Shown here: positions 8,273 to 18,171 of the stretch, piece after piece
How the letters are laid out: the number at the start of each line of letters is the position of its first letter
Numbering within the stretch: position 1 is the first letter of the stretch
Translations under genes and position numbers: made by a program
Source: Verrucomicrobiota bacterium
GTDB lineage: Bacteria > Verrucomicrobiota > Verrucomicrobiia > Chthoniobacterales > Chthoniobacteraceae
Length of the DNA: 34,773 bases
Assembly: GCA_026398235.1 (NCBI GenBank)
Contig: JAPLTE010000075.1
Coordinates: forward strand, 1 to 34,773
Direction: 5' to 3'
The notes under the pieces: model-generated
The model's input: only the letters and a program-made list of their open reading frames with translations
What the model was told of the DNA's origin: nothing
The model's database searches: none

Positions 8273-8785
8273 GTGGCGATGTTGAAATGCGGCATGGCCT
8301 TTCCCGAGTCTTTGCAAGCGGTCTGGGCGCCTTGGCGCGTGGACTATTTTTCGATCGATCAATCCCGCGACTTCCTCACAGAAGCCGCGCAATCCACCGA
8401 CGACCGTTCGCATCTGGTGGTGCGCCGCCTCAAGGAGACGTTTCTCATCATGAACCGGTTTCCCTATACGGTCGGCCACCTCATGGCGGTGCCTTACCGG
8501 AAGGTCGCGGAGATTGCGGACCTGACGCAGGGAGAACAGTTGGAACTCTGGGATCAAGCCGCCTTTGCGCAGAACCTCTTGCGCAAAGTGGTGCACGCCG
8601 AGGGGTTCAATGTAGGGCTCAACCTCGGGAAATCGGGCGGTGCCGGGGTGGCGGATCATTTACATCTGCACATCGTCCCGCGTTGGGAGGGAGACACGAA
8701 TTTCATGACTGTGCTCGGAAACGTCCGCGTGATGGCAGAGTCGCTGGACGCGCTCTATGGGAAACTGATCGCGGCGAATCGATAG
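8273..8785 (+). CDS. HIT-family nucleotide hydrolase or transferase
   Basis: The 170-residue cytoplasmic protein has a histidine-triad domain. The triad HLHLHIVPRW is near residues 131-140, preceded by the FNVGLNLGKSGGAGVADH loop, and VWAPWRVDYF lies near the N-terminus. The W-x-P-W-R start and this loop are characteristic of the Ap4A-phosphorylase-like HIT branch, which acts on dinucleoside polyphosphates or adenylyl compounds. The first in-frame start is GTG at 8273; ATG at 8279 or 8294 is equally possible and changes only a few residues. It is divergent from panD and followed by a repeat-rich gap. Confidence 0.92.
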   Translation: MAMLKCGMAFPESLQAVWAPWRVDYFSIDQSRDFLTEAAQSTDDRSHLVVRRLKETFLIMNRFPYTVGHLMAVPYRKVAEIADLTQGEQLELWDQAAFAQNLLRKVVHAEGFNVGLNLGKSGGAGVADHLHLHIVPRWEGDTNFMTVLGNVRVMAESLDALYGKLIAANR

Positions 8786-8891
8786 AGGTTTGCGTCCTTG
8801 GCGTTCTTTCCGCCGCCCCTCCGGGGCGAATCCGCGGGGCGGTTTTCCGGTGGCTTGCGCCACCGGCTGATTTCCAACGGCCCTCCGGGCC
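8786..8891. repeat. Partial 9-bp-unit arm followed by three perfect hairpins
   Basis: TTTGCGTCCTTGGCGTTCTTT at 8789-8809 (read in two parts: TTTGCGTCC, TTGGCGTTCTTT) matches the arm sequence at 3635-3661. Hairpins follow: GCCCCTCCGGGGC (8815-8827), CCGGTGGC/GCCACCGG with a TTGC loop (8847-8866) and GGCCCTCCGGGCC (8879-8891). The block may also terminate transcription of the HIT gene. No gene is seen. Confidence 0.65.
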
Positions 8892-8897
8892 TCATTC

Positions 8898-8950
8898 ATG
8901 CCAGCCTTATGCCAGCCTTATGCCAGCCTTATGCCAGCCTTATGCCAGCG
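8898..8950. repeat. 11-bp tandem repeat, four full units plus a partial one
   Basis: ATGCCAGCCTT is repeated exactly at 8898-8908, 8909-8919, 8920-8930 and 8931-8941. A truncated unit ends at 8950. Perfect identity suggests recent slippage expansion. Confidence 0.95.
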
Positions 8951-8951
8951 C

Positions 8952-9270
8952 ATTCGCCAATGCCTCTCTTTTCCTGATTTCCTGACTTCCTGATAAAATC
9001 CTTCCTGATTTCCTGAATTCCTGATTTTCTTTTTCGTTATGCTGCGTGTAAAACCGTTCCAGGGGCTCCGGCCCGCCGATGATCTCGCGGCCTCGTTGCA
9101 AGCGCATTTGCCCTCCGGGATCCATGCAAGCCGGATTCGCCAATCCCTTTGCTTTATCCTTGCTGAGTTCCTGATAAAAATCCTTCCTGATTTCCTGAAT
9201 TCCTGATTTTCTTTTTCGTTATGCTGCGTGTAAAACCGTTCCAGGGGCTCCGGCCCGCCGATGATCTCGC
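8952..9270 (+). repeat. 182-bp direct duplication of the upstream region and first codons of the DUF1015 gene
   Basis: The region from about 8987 to 9088 is repeated at 9168 to 9270 with one single-base indel in an A run. It includes ATG and the first 16 codons (MLRVKPFQGLRPADDL), present at 9039 and again at the real start 9221. Similarity continues more weakly upstream, from ATTCGCCAAT at 8952. Inside each copy, an array of the 8-bp unit TTCCTGAT sits directly before the start codon: 8971-9025 in copy one and 9168-9207 in copy two. The first copy leaves the coding frame after the repeat and is non-functional. Confidence 0.93.
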
Positions 9271-10453
9271 TCCCCAAGTTGCCTGCGTCCCGTACGATGT
9301 CGTGGACGCCAAAGAGGCCGCCGCACTCACGCAAGACAATCCATACAGCCTCATGCACGTGGACCGCGCGGAGATCGATCTGCCCGCCGGGACCGATCCG
9401 TATTCCGCCGCCGTTTATGAGAAGGCGCGGCAAACTTTCGAGACATTCCAGCAGCACGAAGTGCTCGTGCGCGAGAGCGAGCCGTGCATTTACCTCTACC
9501 AGCAGCGGATGGGGGAGCATGTGCAAACCGGCATCGCACTCACTTGCCACATCGAGGATTACGAGAACGACATCATCAAAAAGCACGAGAAAACCCGGCG
9601 CGACAAGGAAGACGACCGCACGCGGCTGATCGGCACACTACGCGCCAACACCGGCCCGGTATTCCTCACCTACCGCGACACGCCGGACCTGAATGCGCTC
9701 GTGGCTGAAGTGCTCAAAACCGCGCCGCTTTACGATTTCGTGGCTCCGGATGGGATCGGCCACATGGTTAGGCGCGTGCCCGGCCTGGAATTGGGCGCGT
9801 TTTTCGTGAAGGCGTTTGCACAGGTGCCGGTGGCGTATGTCGCCGATGGACACCACCGCACGGCGAGCGCCGTTCGCGTCGGCAAAGAACTTCGTGAAAA
9901 AAACCCCAACCACACCGGGGACGAACCTTACAACTGGTTCCTCTGTGTTCTTTTCCCAGGAAGCCAGTTGCGCATCCTCCCGTACAACCGGTGCGTGCAC
10001 GATTTGAACGGGCGCACGCCGGAAGCGTTTTTGGAAGCGGTGAAACAAGCCGGTTTTAGCATCAGCGAACACGCGGGAGACACGCCGGACAAACCGGGGG
10101 AAGTCCGCATGTTCCTGGGAAATCAATGGTACGGGCTCACGTGGGAGCCGCAGCCCAACGCCGACCCGATTGAACGTCTCGATGTCACGGTGCTTCAAGA
10201 CCGGCTGCTCGGCCCCATTTTAGGGATTGACGACCCACGCACCAGCCACCGGATTGATTTCATCGGCGGAATCCGGGGAACCGGAGAGCTTGTTTCTCGC
10301 GTCCAAGAAGGACGCGGAGCCGTCGCGTTCTCCATGTTCCCGACCACCGTCGATCAACTCATGGATATCGCCGATGCAAACCAGATCATGCCGCCTAAGA
10401 GCACCTGGTTTGAACCCAAACTCCGGTCCGGGCTTTTCATCCACACCTTTTAA
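9221..10453 (+). CDS. DUF1015 / COG4198 family protein
   Basis: The 410-residue, probably cytoplasmic protein belongs to the DUF1015 family. It opens with the family's typical LRVKPFQGLRPADDLA and VACVPYDVV. Other recognisable blocks are NPYSLMHVDRAEIDL, the acidic/basic IIKKHEKTRRDKEDDRTRL segment and the strongly conserved VADGHHRTASA motif near residue 208. That motif resembles the active-site region of ParB/SerK-like kinases, so a serine-kinase-like activity has been suggested for relatives; for this protein it is inference. Length is normal. The start at 9221 lies after an 8-bp-unit array rather than a Shine-Dalgarno sequence. Its stop at 10451-10453 abuts the stop of the next, convergent gene. 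Confidence 0.9.
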   Translation: MLRVKPFQGLRPADDLAPQVACVPYDVVDAKEAAALTQDNPYSLMHVDRAEIDLPAGTDPYSAAVYEKARQTFETFQQHEVLVRESEPCIYLYQQRMGEHVQTGIALTCHIEDYENDIIKKHEKTRRDKEDDRTRLIGTLRANTGPVFLTYRDTPDLNALVAEVLKTAPLYDFVAPDGIGHMVRRVPGLELGAFFVKAFAQVPVAYVADGHHRTASAVRVGKELREKNPNHTGDEPYNWFLCVLFPGSQLRILPYNRCVHDLNGRTPEAFLEAVKQAGFSISEHAGDTPDKPGEVRMFLGNQWYGLTWEPQPNADPIERLDVTVLQDRLLGPILGIDDPRTSHRIDFIGGIRGTGELVSRVQEGRGAVAFSMFPTTVDQLMDIADANQIMPPKSTWFEPKLRSGLFIHTF

Positions 10454-10786
10454 TTAGCGGTGATGATGGTGGTGGTGATGGTGCCCGCTCCGCACGATAA
10501 TCACCCTGCTTGTGTACGGGTAATAATATCTGGGGTAATCGTAGTAGCTATAATAGGGGTAGTAGCTTGGGTAATAGAACGGATCGTAGGCGTAGACCGG
10601 GGAAAGCGTGGGTGCGATGATGATGCGGGAATGATGGAATCCGCCATGATGCCATCCCCCTCCATGCCAACCGCCCCCATAACCATGCCATCCTCCTCCA
10701 TGCCAGCCATGAGCCCCTAAGGCCCAACTCCCCATGGTTCCCAATGAAACAACTCCCACCAGCATTATTTTGCTGAATGTTTTCAT
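10454..10786 (-). CDS. Secreted His/Tyr/Gly-rich protein with natural octahistidine C-terminus
   Basis: The 110-residue product starts with a signal peptide (MKTFSKIMLVGVVSLGTMGS, likely cleaved after ALGA). A Gly-His-Trp-rich section made of WHGGGWHG-like repeats follows, then a Tyr/Pro-rich section. The tail is SG followed by eight histidines and one arginine. Many His residues suggest metal binding at the cell surface or periplasm; that is inference. The start at 10786 is chosen because it begins the signal peptide; the frame stays open further upstream without such a feature. A possible minus-strand promoter with TATATT around 10849 precedes it. It converges with the DUF1015 gene with no bases between the stops. 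Confidence 0.82.
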   Translation of the reverse strand: MKTFSKIMLVGVVSLGTMGSWALGAHGWHGGGWHGYGGGWHGGGWHHGGFHHSRIIIAPTLSPVYAYDPFYYPSYYPYYSYYDYPRYYYPYTSRVIIVRSGHHHHHHHHR

Positions 10787-10913
10787 AACAAATACGGCAA
10801 GATTGCCGGGTTTAATTGTTAATCGGGGGAGAATTTCGGTGTCCTCAATATAACACGGATCCCACGCGCCGCAAAAAAGTGACCTCCGCCGCGTTTTATT
10901 TGCGCGGCTCCGT

Positions 10914-10941
10914 TTGACAACGGCCCGGCCTTGCGTATCGG
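10914..10941 (+). promoter_or_regulatory. Candidate sigma-70 promoter for the 77-residue protein gene
   Basis: TTGACA at 10914-10919 is followed after 16 bases by TATCGG at 10936-10941. The -35 is perfect, the -10 is weak. It lies about 34 bases upstream of the ATG at 10975. Confidence 0.4.
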
Positions 10942-10974
10942 TAAAAATCCCCACTTGCGGGTCCCCCTACTCCA

Positions 10975-11208
10975 ATGCGCCGATACCTCGTCTTCACCTA
11001 CTATGCCAACCGTCCCCTGGGCGGATACCACGATTTCCTGGACTCTTTTCCGAGCCTGCACGAGGCGTTGGAGAACCTCCACGATGAGCCGCAGCGCTTC
11101 TATCAAATTGTGGACCGCAACACCATGCGGGTGGTTCGACAAGGCCTCACCGCTTTTAAGGATTACAATCCCAAGGCGTTCCAACGCGAAGAGCCCGGTC
11201 CGGGGTAA
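10975..11208 (+). CDS. Small conserved-looking protein of unknown function
   Basis: The 77-residue soluble protein starts MRRYLVFTYYANRPLGGYHDFLDSF and includes LHEALENLHDEPQRFYQIVDRNTM. It has no signal peptide or membrane segment. The even mix of charged and aromatic residues and the absence of stops support coding. A candidate promoter lies just upstream and gyrB starts 167 bases downstream. I do not recognise the family. Confidence 0.7.
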   Translation: MRRYLVFTYYANRPLGGYHDFLDSFPSLHEALENLHDEPQRFYQIVDRNTMRVVRQGLTAFKDYNPKAFQREEPGPG

Positions 11209-11366
11209 AGCTCTTGCGGCCTTTAGAGGCGGCAGCCTAATTCCGGCGCCCACTCCCAACATATTGTGCCCGGCGCGCGGGCGCACCCCAACGGATTGCG
11301 CCAGGTGAAAAATAAGGTTGTTGTTTTTCCTATAAAGGGCTACTTTCAACCCCGTATTTTCCCTGA

Positions 11367-13991
<2,625 letters not shown>

Positions 13992-14011
13992 GAGACAAGA
14001 TTACTTTATAG

Positions 14012-14467
14012 ATGACCACAGAAACCCACGATGAGCTAACAGAACAAGTCATAGGGCTTGCAATGAAAGTTCATCGCGCCTTGGGACCGGGATTTGTGGA
14101 GTTTGTCTATCGCAACGCCTTGATCCATGAACTCCGGAAAGCACGGATATCCATAGAAGTTGAGAAAGCGATGAAAGTTAGCTACGAGAACGTGATTGTG
14201 GGAGAATTCAGTGCCGACTTATTCCTCGAAAACTGGCTGATCTGCGAACTCAAAGCCGTTCAGACATTGATTGCTGAGCATGAGGTCCAGCTTGTGAACT
14301 ATTTGACAGCATTGGGACAGGATTTTGGGCTCCTCTTAAATTTCGGAGCAAAGAGCCTGCAGGTGAAACGCAAATACCGCCGCGCTGTTTCAGGCAAGAC
14401 AGGATTGGAAGAAGTGCCGGATTTTAAACCAGGCAGAATTGCAGCGAAAACTAACGCCAAATCATAG
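14012..14467 (+). CDS. GxxExxY protein (PD-(D/E)XK nuclease-like)
   Basis: The 151-residue protein carries the family's naming motif at Gly27, Glu30 and Tyr33 (GFVEFVY). Downstream, Asp69 in FSADLF, Glu79 and Lys81 in CELKAV, then HEVQLVNYL, reproduce the D-(x9)-E-x-K pattern of the PD-(D/E)XK nuclease fold. The presumed active-site residues are therefore all present. Family members are often multicopy and their biological role is not established. The gene starts 21 bases after gyrB and is visibly AT-richer than both gyrase genes, suggesting a late insertion. Directly behind it lie inverted arrays of 9-bp units. The last 20 residues are a basic, probably disordered tail. Confidence 0.9.
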   Translation: MTTETHDELTEQVIGLAMKVHRALGPGFVEFVYRNALIHELRKARISIEVEKAMKVSYENVIVGEFSADLFLENWLICELKAVQTLIAEHEVQLVNYLTALGQDFGLLLNFGAKSLQVKRKYRRAVSGKTGLEEVPDFKPGRIAAKTNAKS

Positions 14468-14493
14468 TGCAGATTGGAAGCGAAGCGCTGACC

Positions 14494-14761
14494 TTTTTAG
14501 ACAGGATTAACATGATTTTCAGGATTAAGAGGATTACGTCGATAGACTGCGAAAACCCGTTCGCATCGGCACGCCTTTTTCCTAAGATTCTGGCGGAAAA
14601 AATTTTATCCTCACAGGACGTTCACCGCCTCGCTACAGCGTAATCCTGAAAATCATGTCAATCCTGTTAATCCTGTCTAAAAATGTTGTTGCCCCGCCGC
14701 GCTAACAAGCCCTGAACCACCCAGCCGCAAACCCCATTTCCTGATCCTGTTCATCCTGTCC
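14494..14761. repeat. Inverted arrays of 9-bp units (ACAGGATTA type) before gyrA
   Basis: The left arm has TTTTTAG at 14494-14500 and four 9-bp units at 14501-14536. The right arm is its inverted counterpart: four units at 14641-14676 followed by CTAAAAA at 14677-14683. Compared with the left arm, the right arm has one extra whole unit inserted (ACAGGATTG when read on the minus strand). The left arm instead has an extra unit (AGAGGATTA) at its inner end. The spacer is 104 bases. Two more inverted-orientation units lie at 14742-14759, just before gyrA. No gene is seen in 14468-14778. Confidence 0.9.
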
Positions 14762-14778
14762 AAGAACCCTTTCCCGCG

Positions 14779-17373
14779 ATGTATACCCTAAACGAAAAAG
14801 TCGAGCCGATCAATGTAGCCGAGGAGATGTCCAAGTCGTTCCTCGATTACTCGATGTCTGTCATCATTTCCCGCGCGCTGCCGGATGCGCGCGACGGTTT
14901 AAAACCGTCGCAGCGCCGCATCCTCTACGCGATGCACGATCTCTCGCTCTTCCCCAACCGCCAGCATCGTAAGTGCGCCAAGATTTGCGGCGACACCAGC
15001 GGCAACTACCATCCCCACGGCGAAGCGGTCATTTACCCGACGCTCGTTCACATGGCCCAATCCTGGGCGATGCGCGATTGTCTCGTGGACGGCCAGGGGA
15101 ACTTCGGCTCGGTCGAAGGCGATCCGCCCGCCGCCATGCGGTACACCGAGGCCAAGATGACCCATTTGGGCGCGGCTTTGATGGACGACATGGACAAGGA
15201 CACCGTCGATTTCGTCCCCAACTACGACGAAACCCGCACGGAACCGACCGTGCTGCCCGCCGCATGGCCCAACCTGCTCGTCAACGGCGGCACCGGTATC
15301 GCCGTCGGCATGGCCACCAACATGCCGCCGCACAATTTGATGGAAGTCGTGGACGGCATCTGCGCGCAGATCGATGACCCGGACATCACCGTGGAAGGAT
15401 TGCGCCAGTTCGTCAAAGGCCCCGACTTCCCCACCGGCTGCACCATCTGCGGCACCGCGGGGATCAAGAATTACACCGAGAAAGGCCGCGGCAGCATCAA
15501 GGTGCGCGGCAAGGCGGGCGTCGAGGAGATCAAGGGCGGACGCGAACAGATCGTCATCACCGAGATTCCTTACAACGTCAACCGCGCGACGCTCGTGGAG
15601 CGGATCGCGGAACTCGTGAACGAAAAAACGCTCACCGAGATCAGCGCCATCCGCGACGAATCCGACGAGAACACGCGCGTGGTGATCGAGCTCAAGCGCG
15701 ACGGCAATCCCAAGGTCGTCATCAACAATCTCTACAAGCATACCTCTCTCGAAAGCTCCTTCTCGGTGACGATGCTCGCCATCGACCACGGGCGGCCGAA
15801 GCTCCTCTCGATCAAGGACGCCAACACCGCCTACATCGAGCACCGCCGCGAGGTCGTTCTGCGCCGCACCCGCTTTGAACTCCGCAAGGCCGAGGACCGC
15901 GCCGAGACGCTCGAAGGCTACCTGCTCGCGTTGGCGAACATGGATGATTTCATCAAAATCATCCGTGGCTCTTCCAACCGCGACGAAGCCAAGGTGAAGC
16001 TGCTCGCCTACGAATTTTCCAAAAAGAACGTCGAGAAACTCGGCATCCTCATTCGCAACGAAGCACGCCTCACCGACGGCATTTACCGCTTCAGCGAACA
16101 GCAGATCAACGCGATCCTTGACCTGCGCCTGTATCAATTGACCGGCCTCGAACGGGACAAGATCGAAGCCGAATACGCGGCGCTCATCGAGAAGATCAAA
16201 GATTTGCTCGATATCCTGGCCCGCGAAGCCCGCGTGCTTCAGATCATCAAAGACGAACTGCGCACGATCCAAGCCAAGTACGGCACACCGCGCCTCACGC
16301 AGATCGTTCCCGACGAAGGGGAGATGTCCCTCGAAGACCTGATCTCCAACGAAGGCACCATCATCACGATCACCCACAAGGGGTTCATCAAACGCACCGC
16401 CGTCAGCTCCTATCGCGCTCAGCGCCGGGGAGGCAAGGGCGTGCGCGGGATGATCACGCGCGAAGGCTCGACCGAGGAGGAGGAAGACGATTTCGTCGAG
16501 CACCTCTTCACCGCCACCACGCACGATTATTTGATGTTCTTCACGCAAACCGGGCGCTGCTACATCGAGCGCGTATACGAGATTCCCGAAATGGGCCGCG
16601 CCGCCAAGGGCCGTTCCATCGCGAACCTCCTGGAACTGCGCTCCGAAGAGCAGATCGCCGCGACCATTCGCATCCAGGCCAAGAGCTCCGGCACCGGCCC
16701 CGCCGCCATCGACAACACCTGGGATGACCAGTTGCACATCGTCTTTGTCACGCAGTCGGGCATCGTCAAAAAATCCAACCTCGGCGGATTCCAGAACATC
16801 CGCAAAGGCGGGCTCATCGCGATCAAGATCGAGGAGGGCGACCGCCTCATCGACGCGAACCTGACCACCGGCCAGAACGAAGTCGTCCTCATCACCAAGG
16901 GCGGCATGAGCCTGCGCTTCCACGAGGAAGAGCTCCGCGACCAAGGCCGCGACACGGTCGGCGTCTGGGGCATTCGGCCTGAGAAGGGCGACATCATCAT
17001 CGGCATGGCCATCGTAAACCCCGACGCGCAACTGCTCGTCGCGGGCGAAAACGGCATCGGCAAACGCACGCCGTTCGACGATTACCGCATCCAGGCGCGC
17101 GGCGGCAAAGGGATCATCACCATGAAAACCGGCGACAAAACCGGCGACGTGGTGGGCGCGCTGACCGTCACCGACAAGGACGAGCTCATGCTCATCACCA
17201 ACAAGGGACAGATGGTGCGCACCCGCGTGAAGGAAATCCGCGAGACCAGCCGCAATACGATGGGGGTCAAGCTCATCAACCTGCGCGATGGCGAGAAGCT
17301 GCAATGCATCGCCCCGGTCGTCGCCGACGAAGAGGAAGGCGAAACCACACCCGAGTTGCCGCTGGCGGAGTAA
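14779..17373 (+). CDS. gyrA: DNA gyrase subunit A
   Basis: This is the DNA breakage-reunion subunit of gyrase, 864 residues. The catalytic Tyr is at 122 (AAMRYTE), the same number as in E. coli, and Arg121 precedes it. The N-terminal breakage domain is complete. The C-terminal beta-pinwheel carries the GyrA box QRRGGKG near residue 550, needed for DNA wrapping, so this is gyrase rather than topoisomerase IV. In the quinolone-determining region, HPHGEAVIYPT gives Ala at position 83 and Pro at 87, where E. coli has Ser and Asp. The C-terminus is acidic. No Shine-Dalgarno precedes the ATG; array units end about 20 bases upstream. Confidence 0.98.
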   Translation: MYTLNEKVEPINVAEEMSKSFLDYSMSVIISRALPDARDGLKPSQRRILYAMHDLSLFPNRQHRKCAKICGDTSGNYHPHGEAVIYPTLVHMAQSWAMRDCLVDGQGNFGSVEGDPPAAMRYTEAKMTHLGAALMDDMDKDTVDFVPNYDETRTEPTVLPAAWPNLLVNGGTGIAVGMATNMPPHNLMEVVDGICAQIDDPDITVEGLRQFVKGPDFPTGCTICGTAGIKNYTEKGRGSIKVRGKAGVEEIKGGREQIVITEIPYNVNRATLVERIAELVNEKTLTEISAIRDESDENTRVVIELKRDGNPKVVINNLYKHTSLESSFSVTMLAIDHGRPKLLSIKDANTAYIEHRREVVLRRTRFELRKAEDRAETLEGYLLALANMDDFIKIIRGSSNRDEAKVKLLAYEFSKKNVEKLGILIRNEARLTDGIYRFSEQQINAILDLRLYQLTGLERDKIEAEYAALIEKIKDLLDILAREARVLQIIKDELRTIQAKYGTPRLTQIVPDEGEMSLEDLISNEGTIITITHKGFIKRTAVSSYRAQRRGGKGVRGMITREGSTEEEEDDFVEHLFTATTHDYLMFFTQTGRCYIERVYEIPEMGRAAKGRSIANLLELRSEEQIAATIRIQAKSSGTGPAAIDNTWDDQLHIVFVTQSGIVKKSNLGGFQNIRKGGLIAIKIEEGDRLIDANLTTGQNEVVLITKGGMSLRFHEEELRDQGRDTVGVWGIRPEKGDIIIGMAIVNPDAQLLVAGENGIGKRTPFDDYRIQARGGKGIITMKTGDKTGDVVGALTVTDKDELMLITNKGQMVRTRVKEIRETSRNTMGVKLINLRDGEKLQCIAPVVADEEEGETTPELPLAE

Positions 17374-17378
17374 GGTTC

Positions 17379-17590
17379 CTCGTTCCCAAACTCCATTTGG
17401 GACTGCCCTGCTGCGTAGCAGCTTCTCCTACGCGAAGCGCATTTTGCAGAGCCCCGCAGGGGATAACGCACTTGTCCCGGCAACTCTATTGCCGGGAACG
17501 GGGCGTGCAAACACAGCGAAGCGCAATCCCCCACCGCCGCAATGGAGTTGCGCCCAGCAATTGCGTTCCCAAATAGAATTTGGGAACGAG
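17379..17590. repeat. Palindromic repeat element with 12-bp terminal inverted repeats
   Basis: CTCGTTCCCAAA at 17379-17390 and TTTGGGAACGAG at 17579-17590 are perfect inverted termini. Each end folds on itself: TCCCAAA/TTTGGGA with a CTCCA loop on the left, TTCCCAAA/TTTGGGAA with a TAGAA loop on the right. In the middle, CCCGGCAA/TTGCCGGG pair around a CTCTA loop (17476-17496). The element begins six bases after the gyrA stop codon. It encodes nothing I can support and resembles non-autonomous miniature elements seen in several phyla. Confidence 0.85.
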
Positions 17591-17618
17591 AAAGTTTTGT
17601 GAATTCGTTGCGAGACTA

Positions 17619-17651
17619 GAAACCACGCCGGAACTGCCGCTGGCGGAGTAA
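17619..17651 (+). pseudogene. Second copy of the last ten gyrA codons plus stop
   Basis: These 33 bases translate to ETTPELPLAE followed by TAA, identical in protein sequence to the end of gyrA at 17341-17373. The DNA differs only at synonymous positions in four codons (Thr, Pro, Glu, Leu). It lies 278 bases downstream, just after the palindromic element. It has no start codon and is presumably a remnant. Confidence 0.8.
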
Positions 17652-18076
17652 GCGCAGAAAGGCACTGAGAACACTCGGCGGCCCCAAGGGGAAGGGGCCG
17701 CCGGTGCCCTCTTTGGTGAGCTGCGCCTGCCGGAGGGGAAAAGCGCAAGCGCCGCTCAAATCCGAAAGCAGCGTCGGAAGGGCTCCAGCCAACAACCTCT
17801 GAAAACTGGAGCCCTTCCTGCCGCCCAGGCCAGGAACAAACCAACGGGCCTGGCATCCTTGCCAAACACCGCATCCAAATTCGCAGGAACCGCTGCCCCA
17901 TGCGCCCGCCGGTTGTCCCCTTCGGGTGCAAAAACTGCCGCGCCTCCTTCTTCCATGGGCAAAATCGTAGCGGTTTGGGCAAACAATGAAAATCAGGTAA
18001 GCACGGTTGTTCCTATGAAGGGAAACCTGAAGGGGGGGGAAGCCCTTTTCTGCCAAAGAGCCCCTGGAAACGTGCG
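17652..18076. other. Gene-free stretch with two strong hairpins
   Basis: GGCGGCCCC/GGGGCCGCC at 17677-17702 (9-bp stem, 8-base loop) could act as a terminator after gyrA, although no T run follows. GGAAGGGCTCCAG at 17776-17788 pairs perfectly over 13 bp with 17806-17818, loop 17 bases. Minus-strand open frames here lack coding character. Confidence 0.5.
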
Positions 18077-18139
18077 TACGTAGATTGCCTAAACCGGAGG
18101 GCAAATTGTGTTGACCTAATTCGTTGAATTGCGTATTAA
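18077..18139 (+). promoter_or_regulatory. Promoter of the first PEP-CTERM gene, with upstream TACGTA palindrome
   Basis: TTGACC at 18111-18116, a 17-base spacer and TATTAA at 18134-18139 form a good sigma-70 promoter. The palindrome TACGTA lies at 18077-18082, 34 bases before the -35. The same arrangement with identical spacing precedes the second PEP-CTERM gene, which supports a functional operator or a conserved duplication. Confidence 0.65.
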
Positions 18140-18171
18140 AATCGTCATTAACAAGTAAAAGAAAGCGTCGT

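Noticed and set aside
8898-9207. Tandem and 8-bp repeats considered as a CRISPR array
   Set aside because: Units are 8-11 bp, contiguous and without spacers of regular length; no cas gene is present.
10454-10500. Octahistidine tail as vector contamination
   Set aside because: The His codons are mixed CAC/CAT, the rest of the protein is also His-rich, and flanking genes are ordinary chromosome sequence.
14494-14761. 9-bp arrays considered as a CRISPR or integron array
   Set aside because: There are no regular spacers and no cas or integrase gene; the pattern is two inverted tandem arrays.
14899-17304. 801-codon open frame on the minus strand across gyrA
   Set aside because: It mirrors gyrA codon structure in a GC-rich gene, has no homologous motifs and no regulatory signals. 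The same holds for the 686-codon minus frame across gyrB (11379-13439) and the 501-codon plus frame across secDF and yajC (4975-6480).
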